DNA of 64,000 nt from NCBI GenBank assembly GCA_016190825.1, contig JACPPV010000023.1, positions 1 to 64,000 of the forward strand, given 5' to 3'. This document shows, piece after piece, positions 45,698-54,618 of the stretch (position 1 is the first letter of the stretch; each line of letters starts with the position of its first letter). The notes beneath the pieces were generated by a model. The model saw only the letters and a program-made list of their open reading frames with translations, ran no database searches and was not told where the DNA came from. Origin of the DNA: Chloroflexota bacterium (GTDB taxonomy: Bacteria > Chloroflexota > Dehalococcoidia > Dehalococcoidales > UBA2162). Both the position numbers and the translations under genes were made by a program.

Positions 45698-46531
45698 CTA
45701 AATTTCGTTTTCGGTCAGCAGCCTTTGTATCTCGCTGCCCAGCTTCTGGCTTTCTTCATCGGTGAGCCTGAGGTTATTCTCCAGCTTTCTAATGGATTCG
45801 TCGATATCAGGGAAGTTTTGCCGGATGCGCGCTAGTTTTTCATTTTGTCGCCGTATTTCCTGCTCAATATCCGCTGAATCTATCTGCCAGTGAAATCTCT
45901 GGCTGAAGAAATCCAGCACTCGCTTCTTTGCGCCGGGGTCTTCCGTCCCAGCCAGGTAGAAGGGAATCGGCAGCCAGAACCGCACGGCAGGAATATTCCG
46001 TCTCTTGGCCGCCCAGAGGAGAAAAGTAGTCATCCGCGGTCTTCTCCCGCCCGGAGGTGTCTGGAAATCCCAATCACCCGCCAGGTCGTAACCGCTCAGA
46101 AGCCTCTTCGTCTCCGGCGAGTTGAAAGTTGCCATGATGGTACGTGCGGAGGTATGGGCGGTTAATGACGACATGCCGTTAATAGTGTAAATTTCCTGCA
46201 CCTGGCAGTGGTCGCGGGCAACATCAAGAATAAGACTGAGATACTGGTACCACTCGTAGTTTGGCGGCGGACTCTTGAAAATCACTAATTCCTGTTCCGG
46301 GCAGACATAGAAAGCGTTTTCCGGAAACTGCACCACGTTGTTTACGATATTGACCGTTCCCAGGGAGAAAAAGTCAACCGGGTCAATCTCAGCGAAACTC
46401 CGGCCATCCAGTTTCTTAATCAGATAATCAGCAATCTTCATGCCCAGTGTGCTGTTGTCATCGTTCCAGCTCACGATCATGGTTGAACGACTAAGTTCAG
46501 GCTGCCAGGAAAACTTGAGCAAGTCGCTCAC
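45698..46531 (-). CDS. PAC2-family protein (second of pair)
   Basis: A 277-residue protein of the PAC2 (proteasome assembly chaperone-like) family: STMIVSWNDDNSTLGMKIAD at the start, FAEIDPVDFFSLGTVNIVNN, then LILDVARDHCQVQEIYTING and a C-terminal helical region IRQNFPDIDESIRKLENNLR. It is shorter and more diverged than its upstream neighbour and shares a four-base ATGA overlap with it, so it probably arose by duplication and may form a heteromer. The function of bacterial PAC2 proteins outside proteasome carriers is unknown. Confidence 0.75.
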   Translation of the reverse strand: MSDLLKFSWQPELSRSTMIVSWNDDNSTLGMKIADYLIKKLDGRSFAEIDPVDFFSLGTVNIVNNVVQFPENAFYVCPEQELVIFKSPPPNYEWYQYLSLILDVARDHCQVQEIYTINGMSSLTAHTSARTIMATFNSPETKRLLSGYDLAGDWDFQTPPGGRRPRMTTFLLWAAKRRNIPAVRFWLPIPFYLAGTEDPGAKKRVLDFFSQRFHWQIDSADIEQEIRRQNEKLARIRQNFPDIDESIRKLENNLRLTDEESQKLGSEIQRLLTENEI

Positions 46532-47412
46532 TGACCGGACTCTCCTTTTTTGAAAAGCTCGTCAATGTGCTCCTTTAGCCATTTTTCTTCTTCTTCCGTG
46601 ATTGCCTCAGTCTTCGGCTGAGCGGTCAGCTTTCTTTGTTCAACCCTGCCCTTCATTTCTTGGGGAAACTTATTGTAAATGCTTTCAATAAGCTCGTTCA
46701 TATGATGTCCCATTTCATCAAGATTATCGTAGCCGACGGGTATGCCCAGCAGACCGGTCAAAACATCAAGCACCGCTTTCGACGCGCGGGGATAGGGGAA
46801 AGGGGCGCCGGAAAGATAGTCCGGGATCTCCCCCATGAGACAGATCGCATCCAGCTTGCGCTTCCTGGCAAGCCCGAAAACGAGGCCGTTCAGGCCAGTA
46901 ATGCTGCCGCTGCCCCTGCCTTCGATATCGCTCATGCCGACGGTATTCCGGTAGCTCTTCAGTTCCCGGATCAGTTTCTCATCGCTCGCCGCTATCCAGA
47001 CTTTCGAATCCAAGGCATGGTGAGTGGCTGCGACTGCAGCCCCAAGCGTGTAGATCCGCCCGCAGCCGAACTTCTCCGCAACATCGAGCACCAGCTTGGC
47101 CAGCCGATATCCCTTCTTCCAGCCGCTATCCGGCGGCTGCTCTTCGCCAAGAAAAAAGATGTAGTCCTTCTCCCCGTACTTCTTGTGATAAAAGCGGCTG
47201 GTGGGGAACTCCATCGCCTCGAGGATGCCTCCTTTGATCATAACCCCGCTGGGGTAAAAGAAATCCCAGGGCTCGATTTCACCCAGGTATTCAGCCTGCG
47301 TCTGCGCCCTCAGAGTTTCAAGGGCAAGGAGGCCGATGTTCCCAATCCCGGACCAGCTTGCTACCATAGCCGGTTTCTGCATTAATGGTTCTCGGTCGAA
47401 CACTATACCCAC
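46528..47412 (-). CDS. PAC2-family protein (first of pair)
   Basis: A 294-residue PAC2-domain protein with the typical opening AMVASWSGIGNIGLLALETL, LGEIEPWDFFYPSGV, the LAKLVLDVAEKFGCGRIYTL and GAAVAATHHALDSK segments, a central GSITGLNGLVFGLARKRKLD and a C-terminal helix pair MGHHMNELIESIYNKFPQEM then EEEEKWLKEHIDELFKKGE. Archaeal and actinobacterial relatives are tied to proteasome biology; no proteasome gene is in this window. AGTAGGAGGTGACCGGTGGGTATAG, with the start read as GTG at 47412, suits initiation. Confidence 0.8.
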   Translation of the reverse strand: MGIVFDREPLMQKPAMVASWSGIGNIGLLALETLRAQTQAEYLGEIEPWDFFYPSGVMIKGGILEAMEFPTSRFYHKKYGEKDYIFFLGEEQPPDSGWKKGYRLAKLVLDVAEKFGCGRIYTLGAAVAATHHALDSKVWIAASDEKLIRELKSYRNTVGMSDIEGRGSGSITGLNGLVFGLARKRKLDAICLMGEIPDYLSGAPFPYPRASKAVLDVLTGLLGIPVGYDNLDEMGHHMNELIESIYNKFPQEMKGRVEQRKLTAQPKTEAITEEEEKWLKEHIDELFKKGESGQ

Positions 47413-47568
47413 CGGTCACCTCCTACTGCTCTTCTTTTACTATTCTAAGCCCTAATTCCCATAAGGGCAAGGGTTGGGACGAAGAGGCCGTTCTTCTCGC
47501 GCGGACTTGGCAGCGGACCGAAAAATCTGCTATGCTAGTCCATCAATTTCTGCTGGAGGAGACCGAGG

Positions 47569-49119
47569 GTGAACCTGAAGCATATGCTGGCTGACCTGTC
47601 TCACCGGTTCAGTGACAGAACTGCGATCTCCCGCCAGGGGCGGAGTTTATCTTACGCTGAATTGGACGAAGAATCCAACAGGGTCGCCAATGCCCTGCTC
47701 AAGATGGGCATAGAAAAGGGTGACCGTATCGCTCTGCTCCTGAACAACAGCCTCGAGTTTGTCGTAACTTATTTTGGCATTGTCAAAACGGGCGCCATCG
47801 CCTGCCCGTTTGACCCGAAATACAAGATTGATGAATTGACTGCGCTCTTTGCCGACTGCGAACCAAGAGTGCTGGCCTCGGAAAGGACGGTCCTCGAACC
47901 ACTGTCTCCCTGCCTTGACCGGTTCAAGACTATCGAGCGCGTGATTGACCTGAGCTCGGAGCTTCAGGGGAAGTTTCTTACCTACCGGGAGATTGTATCT
48001 TCCAGCCCGGAAATACCGGTAGCGGTGGAGCCGGATGATGAGGACATCGCCCACATTGTCTACACTGCCGGTCCTTCGCTACACCCGCATGGTTGCGCCC
48101 TGACCCATCGCTCGGTACAAATGGAATCAATCATATCGGCTGAAGGATTCTGCATGACTGCGGATGACAATGTGCTGCTCTTTGCTTTGCCTTTACACCA
48201 CTCCGCCGGCCTGGTTATTCTCCTTACCACTGCCCTGAGCCAGGGCGCCAAGGTGGTGATGCTGGACGGATTATCCATGCCCGCCCTGACCGAGGCAATT
48301 GAGAAAGACAAGATCACCATTCTGATCGGCGTTCCCTTCATCTTCGAGTTGCTCGTCCGCGAGGCGCAGGAAGCCGGCATCAAGCACGACCTTCGCTCAC
48401 TGCGACTGTGCGCGAGCGGCGGGTCAGCGGTCTCGATTGACCTTACCGAACGATTCAAAAAGCTTTTCGGCTATACCATCGCCCAGTTCTGGGGTCTGTC
48501 CGAGGCGACGGCGCACGTTACCTGCCAGCTTCTTGACGGCAATGACGTCCCCGGCTCCATCGGACCGCCGCTGACAGGCTGGGAAGTGAGAGCCGTGGAT
48601 GAGTGCGGCCATGAGCTGCCGCCTAACCGGGAAGGCGAGCTGATCGTCAGGGGGCCGATAATGAAGGAGTATTACCGCCACCCGGAGGCAACAGCAGAGG
48701 TGATAAAGGACGGCTGGCTTTACACCGGTGATATCGGCCGGATTGATGAAAACATGAATGTCTTTATCACCGGGCGGAAGAAAGACATGATCATCATCAA
48801 AGGGCAAAACATCTATTCGAGCGATATCGAGACGGTATTGTGCCGCCATCCCAAGGTAGCTGAGGCGGCTGCCCTGAGTATCCCCGATGAGCTAAGGGGA
48901 GAGATTATCGGGGTGGCTATCGTCTTGAAATCCGGCGTAGAGGCCTCCGAGCACGAAATGAAACGGTTCTGCATTGACCACCTGGCCAATTACAAGGTAC
49001 CCAGGCAGTTCTTCTTCGTTGAATCGTTACCCGGGACAGAAGCGGACAAAATTGATAAAGAGGCTTTGCGCCGCCATCTGTCGCTGCCACCGGTCTTCCT
49101 CGATACCAGAACTTGCTAG
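47569..49119 (+). CDS. AMP-dependent acyl-CoA synthetase-like protein with altered P-loop
   Basis: A 516-residue ANL-superfamily protein. The large domain has AYFGIVKTGAIACPFDPKYK-like sequence near residues 65-84, the A5 region IAQFWGLSEATAHVTCQLL near 304-322 and the A7 motif GWLYTGDIGRIDENMNVFI near 382-400; the hinge GRKKDMIIIKGQNIYSSDIE follows, and LPGTEADKIDKEALRRH near the end keeps the catalytic lysine. The nucleotide-binding A3 loop, usually TSGTTGxPKG, reads YTAGPSLHPHGCALTH, losing the serine/threonine run and the lysine. It may adenylate poorly or bind ligand only. The start is GTG at 47569 after GGAGGAGACCGAGG. It stands alone. Confidence 0.88.
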   Translation: MNLKHMLADLSHRFSDRTAISRQGRSLSYAELDEESNRVANALLKMGIEKGDRIALLLNNSLEFVVTYFGIVKTGAIACPFDPKYKIDELTALFADCEPRVLASERTVLEPLSPCLDRFKTIERVIDLSSELQGKFLTYREIVSSSPEIPVAVEPDDEDIAHIVYTAGPSLHPHGCALTHRSVQMESIISAEGFCMTADDNVLLFALPLHHSAGLVILLTTALSQGAKVVMLDGLSMPALTEAIEKDKITILIGVPFIFELLVREAQEAGIKHDLRSLRLCASGGSAVSIDLTERFKKLFGYTIAQFWGLSEATAHVTCQLLDGNDVPGSIGPPLTGWEVRAVDECGHELPPNREGELIVRGPIMKEYYRHPEATAEVIKDGWLYTGDIGRIDENMNVFITGRKKDMIIIKGQNIYSSDIETVLCRHPKVAEAAALSIPDELRGEIIGVAIVLKSGVEASEHEMKRFCIDHLANYKVPRQFFFVESLPGTEADKIDKEALRRHLSLPPVFLDTRTC

Positions 49120-49437
49120 GTCTTTAATCCGTGAATTCTCAAACAATCTAACCCGTCATATGCGAGACCATGCCGACAAAGTCAGGAGGCTTCAGCCCGA
49201 GGGCGAATCAATCCAGGCTGGCGAGAGTAGATTCCCGCTCCCGTATCACGGTACGGGACAAGCTTCGCGGGAATGACAATTGAGTGAGCTTGCCACGTCG
49301 CGGAGTTTACACTGACCCTGAACGTGGTAAAGGGGAATGTGCTCCTCGCAATGACGCCTTCGAGGTAGGCTCCTTGGATTCGAACTCACGCATTATTGTT
49401 AGGCTACGGGGGTCTAGCTAAAGGGGCAGGAACGTTC
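49120..49437. repeat. Gene-free gap with dispersed palindromes
   Basis: Contains GTAGATTCCCGCTCCCGTAT with CACGGTACGGGACAAGCTTC and GCGGGAATGACAATTG at about 49226-49280, then a TTGCCACGTCGCGGAGTTTA unit. No coding region is supported. Confidence 0.55.
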
Positions 49438-49443
49438 TATAAT
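49438..49443 (+). promoter_or_regulatory. -10 box predicting a leaderless start
   Basis: TATAAT at 49438-49443 is followed by six bases and the ATG at 49450, so transcription should begin at or next to the A of the start codon. No good -35 box is present at the right distance, and no ribosome binding site precedes the ATG. Confidence 0.5.
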
Positions 49444-49449
49444 TATGAC

Positions 49450-50031
49450 ATGGAGAATGTCCGGTCTGCTTCGGATGTAGACCGTCTTGCCGAAAGTCTC
49501 GGCCCACTGCCCGAAGCGGTCGCCCGCCCTGTCCTAGTTGTCGTCAGCGGTTTGCCCGGCACCGGGAAGTCGTACTTCTGCGGTCGCCTTGCCGAAAGAG
49601 TGCCTCTGGCAGTCCTGGAAAGCGATACCCTACGAAAGGTACTATTCCCCGTACCCGCCTACACCGCCGACGAAAGTTTCCGGCTATTCCAGGCAATCCA
49701 TCACCTCATCGAGCGTCTCCTTAAAAAGGGCATTCATCTTGTCCTGGACGCGACCAATCTTTCAGAGCGGCACCGGGAATATCTTTATAGCATCGCCGAC
49801 CGCCTGGGCGTCAAGCTGGTACTGGCGCAGGTTGAGGCTCCGCCGGAAACGGTGCAGGCGCGTCTCCGGCGGCGTCTTGAAGAACGGGAGGGCAGGTCTG
49901 ATGCTGACTGGACCGTGTACGAGAAGATGAAAGAGTCTGCGGAGGCTATCCACCGCCAGCATTACGTGGTCGATACTTCCAGGGACGTCACTCCGGTACT
50001 GGATAAGATTGTGAAAGAAATTGAGCGCTAG
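49450..50031 (+). CDS. AAA/zeta-toxin-type P-loop kinase
   Basis: A 193-residue P-loop protein: Walker A VVVSGLPGTGKSYFCGRLAE near residues 30-49, an LDAT segment at HLVLDATNLSERHREYLYSI near 99-118, and a lid region with RLRRRLEEREGRSDADWTVY. It belongs to the gluconate-kinase/zeta-toxin-like small kinase group (COG0645-type); the substrate is unknown. ATG 49450 is chosen over the frame opening at 49396 because a TATAAT box lies inside the extra part. It runs toward pepA, 63 bases downstream. Confidence 0.8.
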   Translation: MENVRSASDVDRLAESLGPLPEAVARPVLVVVSGLPGTGKSYFCGRLAERVPLAVLESDTLRKVLFPVPAYTADESFRLFQAIHHLIERLLKKGIHLVLDATNLSERHREYLYSIADRLGVKLVLAQVEAPPETVQARLRRRLEEREGRSDADWTVYEKMKESAEAIHRQHYVVDTSRDVTPVLDKIVKEIER

Positions 50032-50094
50032 TATGCGCTTTGATTCAACTGTTCTACGCACATATTCTGTCTTTTCCTGTTGTAGGAGGTTCGA

Positions 50095-51591
50095 GTGGAT
50101 ATCAAGGTTATTACCGGTGAAATAGACAAGATCGAAGCCGGAGCTGTCATCGTGCCCTTTTTTGAAGAAGCAGAAGAGCCGGAAGGCGATGCAGCCGAGG
50201 CAGACCGGCTTCTTGAAGGCGCTATCACCCAGTTGGTCCGCCAGAAAGAAATAAAGGGAAAGCTGAACGAGGTTACAGTCATATACAGCTTAGGCAAGCT
50301 GCCGTCCGGCAGGGTGGTGGTTGCCGGCCTCGGCAAGAAGGCAGATGTGACGGTGAATAAAATCCGCAGCGCTGTTGCTGAAGCGTGCCGGCGCCTGCGT
50401 TCACGGGGGGTGGAAAGCGTTGCGGTACCGGCGCTCGGAAGCGGGGCAGCCGGAATTACCGACGCGGTATCGGCACAGGCTGTTACGGAGGGAGCTATCC
50501 TCGGGCTATATTCCTTCCGCAAGCATATGACGAAGCCAGCGGAGGGGGAAATCACACAGCTGATTATCTTTGCCCCAGACAGCGCCGGTCTTGCCGCCCT
50601 GCAACAGGGCTACGAGAAGGGCCGGATTCTGGCAGAGGCAGCCATCTTCGCCCGGGATATGGTTAACGAGCCTTCGAACCATATGACGCCTACCGCTATG
50701 GCCGGAATGGCTACCAGGCTTGCCCACACACACGGATTAGAGCTGACCATACTTGAGCGCGAGCAAATGCGAACGATGGGCATGGGGGCGATATTGGGGG
50801 TAGCTCAGGGCAGCGAACTGCCCCCGAAGTTTATTGTGCTCCGCTACAAGGGGACTGACAGCGGCGAGACCGATGTGGCGCTCATCGGCAAAGCAATAAC
50901 CTTTGACTCAGGAGGCATCTCCATAAAGCCGTCAGAAGGAATGGGCGATATGAAAGGGGATATGGCCGGCGGCGCCTCGGTGATGGCGGCGATGGGCGCT
51001 ATCGCCCAGTTCAGGCCGAAAATCAACGTCATGGCGGTTATCCCGGCTACAGAAAACCTCCCCAGCGGTAGTGCTTTCAAGCCGGGCGATATCCTGAAGT
51101 CGATGAGCGGCAAAACGATCGAGATTATCACTACTGATGCCGAAGGACGATTGACCCTGGCTGATGCCCTGGAGTATGCCAGGAAACAGGGCGCAAAGCG
51201 CGTCGTCGATATCGCTACGCTAACCGGCGCGGTCCGTGTTGCCCTGGGCACCGTCTGTACCGGCGCCTTCAGCAATAATAAAGAGATGGAAGACCGGGTA
51301 ATTGCCGCGGGAGCGGAAGCCGGCGAACTTGTTTGGCCCATGCCTATGTATGACGATTATAAAGAGCAAAACAAGAGCGAAGTGGCGGACCTCCAGAACA
51401 GCGGCGGGCGGAATGCCGGCGCCATTACGGCAGCGCAGTTCCTCGCCGAGTTCGCCGGCGATACGCCGTGGGTACACCTGGATATTGCCGGCACCAGCAT
51501 GAGTGACAAAGAGCGCGGCTATACCGTCAAAGGGGCAACCGGAGTACCGGTCCGCACGCTGGTGAATTTTGTTCTCGCCATGCAGAAATAG
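50095..51591 (+). CDS. pepA: Leucyl aminopeptidase, M17 family
   Basis: A cytosolic, two-metal aminopeptidase that removes N-terminal residues, preferring leucine. The 498-residue protein has the N-terminal macro-like domain (KIEAGAVIVPFFEE, AGLGKKADVTVNKI) and the C-terminal catalytic domain with IGKAITFDSGGISIKPSEGM near residue 262, MKGDMAGGASVMAAM near 284, and the signature TTDAEGRLTLADALEYA near 345 (usually NTDAEGRL). Metal ligands Lys, Asp, Asp, Asp and Glu are present. The start is GTG at 50095 after GTAGGAGGTTCGA, 63 bases after the kinase gene. Confidence 0.95.
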   Translation: MDIKVITGEIDKIEAGAVIVPFFEEAEEPEGDAAEADRLLEGAITQLVRQKEIKGKLNEVTVIYSLGKLPSGRVVVAGLGKKADVTVNKIRSAVAEACRRLRSRGVESVAVPALGSGAAGITDAVSAQAVTEGAILGLYSFRKHMTKPAEGEITQLIIFAPDSAGLAALQQGYEKGRILAEAAIFARDMVNEPSNHMTPTAMAGMATRLAHTHGLELTILEREQMRTMGMGAILGVAQGSELPPKFIVLRYKGTDSGETDVALIGKAITFDSGGISIKPSEGMGDMKGDMAGGASVMAAMGAIAQFRPKINVMAVIPATENLPSGSAFKPGDILKSMSGKTIEIITTDAEGRLTLADALEYARKQGAKRVVDIATLTGAVRVALGTVCTGAFSNNKEMEDRVIAAGAEAGELVWPMPMYDDYKEQNKSEVADLQNSGGRNAGAITAAQFLAEFAGDTPWVHLDIAGTSMSDKERGYTVKGATGVPVRTLVNFVLAMQK

Positions 51592-51679
51592 AATAAGACC
51601 TTTCCCGGAGGGCGCCCTTTGGCGTAACAGATGAGCAACATGGGGGAACTAGAGGTCAAGACCTGGAGGGATACAGCGC

Positions 51680-52411
51680 TTGATATTTGAGGCCTCGGAG
51701 TTTGTTTTCAAACCGCCGCCAGCGGTGGCACGGGCCAGGCGGATCCTGATAAAGCCTTCCGCCGTTTACCCGGCGGCATATCCGGTCACGACCAGCCGTG
51801 ATATTCTTTCGACCATAATCAGGGGCATCCGCCAGATGAGCGATGCCGATATCCTGATTCTGGAAGGCACTGCCACCGGCGGTTCTATCTACCCGGTATA
51901 TCAGACCCTCGGCTATGATTTCCCCCGGGTGTTGCTTCTCGATGTCCGGGATTCTATCCTGGTGGAGGTGGACAATCCTCTGGCAAAACCGCTGGCGGTG
52001 CCCACTTTTTGGGTACCGAATGTTATTCTCTCAAGCGATTACCTGATCACAGTAGCCCCGCTGAAAATTTTCCGCGGCAAAGCCAGTCTGAGTATAATGA
52101 ACCTCCTGACCATGCTCCCTCCCAGCAAATACGCGGGTGAAGCACCGGGAGGCTGGGGAGCGCTTTACGGCATGGGGATAGACAGGGTAATTGCCGACCT
52201 CTATTTTACCCTGCCCTTTGACATGGGTGTCATCGAAGCGCGTCAGAAATTCACCAGCGCCGATGATCCTCTCCAGGGAAAGATTGAAGAATGCGGCAAG
52301 ATATTCGTCGGTGAGCCTTTTGAGGTGGACTGCGAGGCTTCGGAAACGCTGGGATTGAGAACGGAATATCTCAACCTAATAAGGGAAGCCAGGACGACCT
52401 TCGAGGGGTAA
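51680..52411 (+). CDS. DUF362-family protein
   Basis: A 243-residue protein with the DUF362 pattern: RRILIKPSAVYPAAYPVTTS near residue 20, the SDADILILEGTATGG segment, DVRDSILVEVDN and LSSDYLITVAPLKIFRGKAS with the following helix. Members bind an unknown ligand and are often near ferredoxins; no iron-sulfur motif is present in this copy. The start is TTG at 51680, preceded by GGAGGGATACAGCGC. It follows pepA after 88 bases and may be cotranscribed. Function unknown. Confidence 0.75.
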   Translation: MIFEASEFVFKPPPAVARARRILIKPSAVYPAAYPVTTSRDILSTIIRGIRQMSDADILILEGTATGGSIYPVYQTLGYDFPRVLLLDVRDSILVEVDNPLAKPLAVPTFWVPNVILSSDYLITVAPLKIFRGKASLSIMNLLTMLPPSKYAGEAPGGWGALYGMGIDRVIADLYFTLPFDMGVIEARQKFTSADDPLQGKIEECGKIFVGEPFEVDCEASETLGLRTEYLNLIREARTTFEG

Positions 52412-52419
52412 TGCCCAGG

Positions 52420-52598
52420 CTAGTACTAAGTTGCATAATTAAGCGTAACACATGTGCCGTTCATGGTGAGCTAGCCTGTCTTGAGCGAAGCCGAAGGAAA
52501 CCATCGTCGCGCCCTTCGACAGGCTCAGAGCCTGCCCCGTACTTGATACGGGGGCGAACGGTTTTGTTATGACGCCCTTTTAACCAACTAAGTACTAG
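52420..52598. mobile_element. MITE copy 4
   Basis: A 179-base element with ends CTAGTACTAAGTT and AACTAAGTACTAG, sharing TTGCATAATTAAGC, GTTCATGGTGAGCTAGCCTG and CGCCCTTCGACAGGCTCAGA with copy 3. It begins nine bases after the DUF362 stop codon, as copies 1 and 2 also lie directly behind genes. Confidence 0.85.
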
Positions 52599-52681
52599 AG
52601 TGGTACTTACCAAATAATGTCAATAACGAAACACCATCATGACTGGAGGTTGGTGCCACATCACAACCTCACGATCCCGAG

Positions 52682-53644
52682 TTGAAATCGGAAGCCTGCG
52701 GTGGGAAAACAGTGTTTTCAACAAAGAGCGGTGCCGCCAAACTTGCTCTTGGGTGTATCCTGGGCATGGTAGGACTTAAGATTACCTTCACTGTCCTAAC
52801 AGGGAGCATCAGCATTCTGGCGCAGGCCGTAGATAGTTTCCTCGATGTGCTCGCCGTTGGCCTTGCGTTCTTTGCTGTTGTTATCGCGCTTAAGCCTGCT
52901 GACGAAGAGCACCCTTTCGGTCACGGGAAAACGGAGAATATTGCCGCTGTGGTCCAGTCATTGCTTCTTTTCATCGCTGCTACAATGATCGCTTACTCGG
53001 CAATATTACGCATCATAAGCGGGGAACCGGTCAGAAGGACTGAAGTCGGCATCGGGGTAATGATCGTTTCGATCTCAGTAAGTTTTTTTCTATCGCGGCA
53101 TCTTCTTCGAGTATCCCATGCTACGGATTCTATTGCGCTGGAGGCGATCGCCCGCAACATTGCCGCTGACGTATACTCGGCGGCAGGGGTACTCGGGGCA
53201 ATGACGGTTATCTACTTCACCCGCCTTAACATTATCGACCCGCTTGTCGCCTTACTCATCGCCGCGCTAATCGCCAGGTCAGGCTACAAGATGATGCGAA
53301 AATCCTTCGGTGTTCTTATCGATGTCAGACTGCCCGAAGAGGAAGAGGAAATCATACGTCAAACTTTGATGGAGCACACGGGCGAGTTCGCCGGCTTCCA
53401 CGGAATGCGCACCCGTAAGGCCGGCAGTCAACGTTTCATTGATCTCCACCTGGTGATGAGAAGGGATATAAGCGTTGAAGAAGCGCATCACATGTGTGAC
53501 CACCTTGAGGAGGATCTGAAGGGCAAGCTGAAGGATGTCAGTGTCACGATCCATGTTGAGCCCTGTGATTCGAGCGATTGTGAACAGTGCCGGGTCTCAG
53601 GTTGCAGCTTCAGAGCAAACATCATTCGGTCAATAAAAGGATAG
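52682..53644 (+). CDS. Cation diffusion facilitator transporter with Cys-rich tail
   Basis: A 320-residue metal exporter of the CDF family: six membrane helices (GCILGMVGLKITFTVLTGSI onwards), the metal-site helix SILAQAVDSFLDVLAVGLAF, the HPFGHGKTENIAAVVQS loop and a helix-5 site ARNIAADVYSAAGVLGAM, then a cytoplasmic domain with RTRKAGSQRFIDLHLVM and histidines in VEEAHHMCDHLEEDL. The C terminus ends with PCDSSDCEQCRVSGCSFRAN, four cysteines in a short span, a likely extra metal-binding tail. Substrate could be zinc, iron or manganese. The start is TTG at 52682. Confidence 0.88.
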   Translation: MKSEACGGKTVFSTKSGAAKLALGCILGMVGLKITFTVLTGSISILAQAVDSFLDVLAVGLAFFAVVIALKPADEEHPFGHGKTENIAAVVQSLLLFIAATMIAYSAILRIISGEPVRRTEVGIGVMIVSISVSFFLSRHLLRVSHATDSIALEAIARNIAADVYSAAGVLGAMTVIYFTRLNIIDPLVALLIAALIARSGYKMMRKSFGVLIDVRLPEEEEEIIRQTLMEHTGEFAGFHGMRTRKAGSQRFIDLHLVMRRDISVEEAHHMCDHLEEDLKGKLKDVSVTIHVEPCDSSDCEQCRVSGCSFRANIIRSIKG

Positions 53645-53752
53645 CCCCCGAATCTTGCTCCCTTTGCGCCGTATGAGATACTTCGTACCTATACTCCGAC
53701 ACGGGGGCGGTACGGTTGGCCAGTTGACTAACGGGATGGTAGATACATCACA

Positions 53753-54043
53753 CTAATGCCTCACGCTGAAATCAGTATAAGCTCCCCCTGGCTCAGACCA
53801 CTCGCTCTCCACCCTGTCTACCTGCGCGCCGCGAGGCCCTGTTTGAAGGTGTTCAAGTAGCCTGGAAAGCTTTGCCTTTTCTCCCTCCGCCTCAACCTCT
53901 ACCGCGCTGCCTCCGGGAAGGTTGCGGACATAGCCGGTTAGCCCCAGGGCAGTCGCGTGCCTCAAAGTAAAATCACGGAAGTAAACACCCTGGACGCGAC
54001 CGTAGATTACTGCCCGCAACAAAGCCATCTCAGCCATTGTCAT
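53753..54043 (-). CDS. acyP: Acylphosphatase
   Basis: Hydrolyses acyl phosphates. The 96-residue protein has the substrate-binding loop VIYGRVQGVYFRDFTLRHA with the catalytic arginine, the strand GLTGYVRNLPGGSAVEVEAE containing the catalytic asparagine, and the usual final strand YTDFSVRH. The family is 90-100 residues long. Internal ATG codons at 54037 and 54028 could also serve as the start. It converges with the CDF gene. Confidence 0.92.
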   Translation of the reverse strand: MTMAEMALLRAVIYGRVQGVYFRDFTLRHATALGLTGYVRNLPGGSAVEVEAEGEKAKLSRLLEHLQTGPRGAQVDRVESEWSEPGGAYTDFSVRH

Positions 54044-54213
54044 TTGCCTGCGGGCCGGCGCGAAGAGCCTTCGTAACTTATCCGGCCCTTCCTCGCAGTG
54101 AACCAGTCTGAAGGCTCTGTAAAGCTACCATTGCCAAAAAGAAACAGGGATGCGTAGGACCAAAGACCTGTTCATAGAAACACAGTCGACATAATGTTCG
54201 CTGAAACCGGGAC

Positions 54214-54366
54214 TTATTCCTCTTCCTCCCGCTCTTTTCTTCTCTTCTTGCCGATTACCTCGACCTCCATCACCGGCTGGAGGGGTTGAACCGCGGGCGA
54301 TAACGCCTTCTTGACATCCTTCTTGGGCTTCTTCGCTTCGTGATGCCGAAAATCCCGTTTACCCAT
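54214..54366 (-). CDS. Small charged protein
   Basis: A 50-residue protein, MGKRDFRHHEAKKPKKDVKK at the start and a KKRRKEREEEE tail. The ATG follows GTAGAGGAGAAGCT, a good ribosome binding site, which together with the coherent highly charged composition supports a real gene; the frame open to 54477 is not needed. It might bind nucleic acid or be disordered. Function unknown. Confidence 0.5.
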   Translation of the reverse strand: MGKRDFRHHEAKKPKKDVKKALSPAVQPLQPVMEVEVIGKKRRKEREEEE

Positions 54367-54618
54367 AGCTTCTCCTCTACTTGCCCTCTTGTGATAAGAG
54401 TTGTAATTGAAGTTTAGCAAAGAAGGGTCAGCCTGTAAAGCCAGTGTGCTACGGCGCCCGCCGGTGAGCTTGTGCAAAGGTGGTAAACCTACCCTGACTC
54501 CGGCGTACAGTGGGGAGCCAGTCAGTATTTTCCCCGCCTCCTTTCTGCTATGATAATTCTAATCCTGCGCTGATTGACCGGATGGCTTACGGCAGTGCCC
54601 TTCTTTACATCCAGAAAT

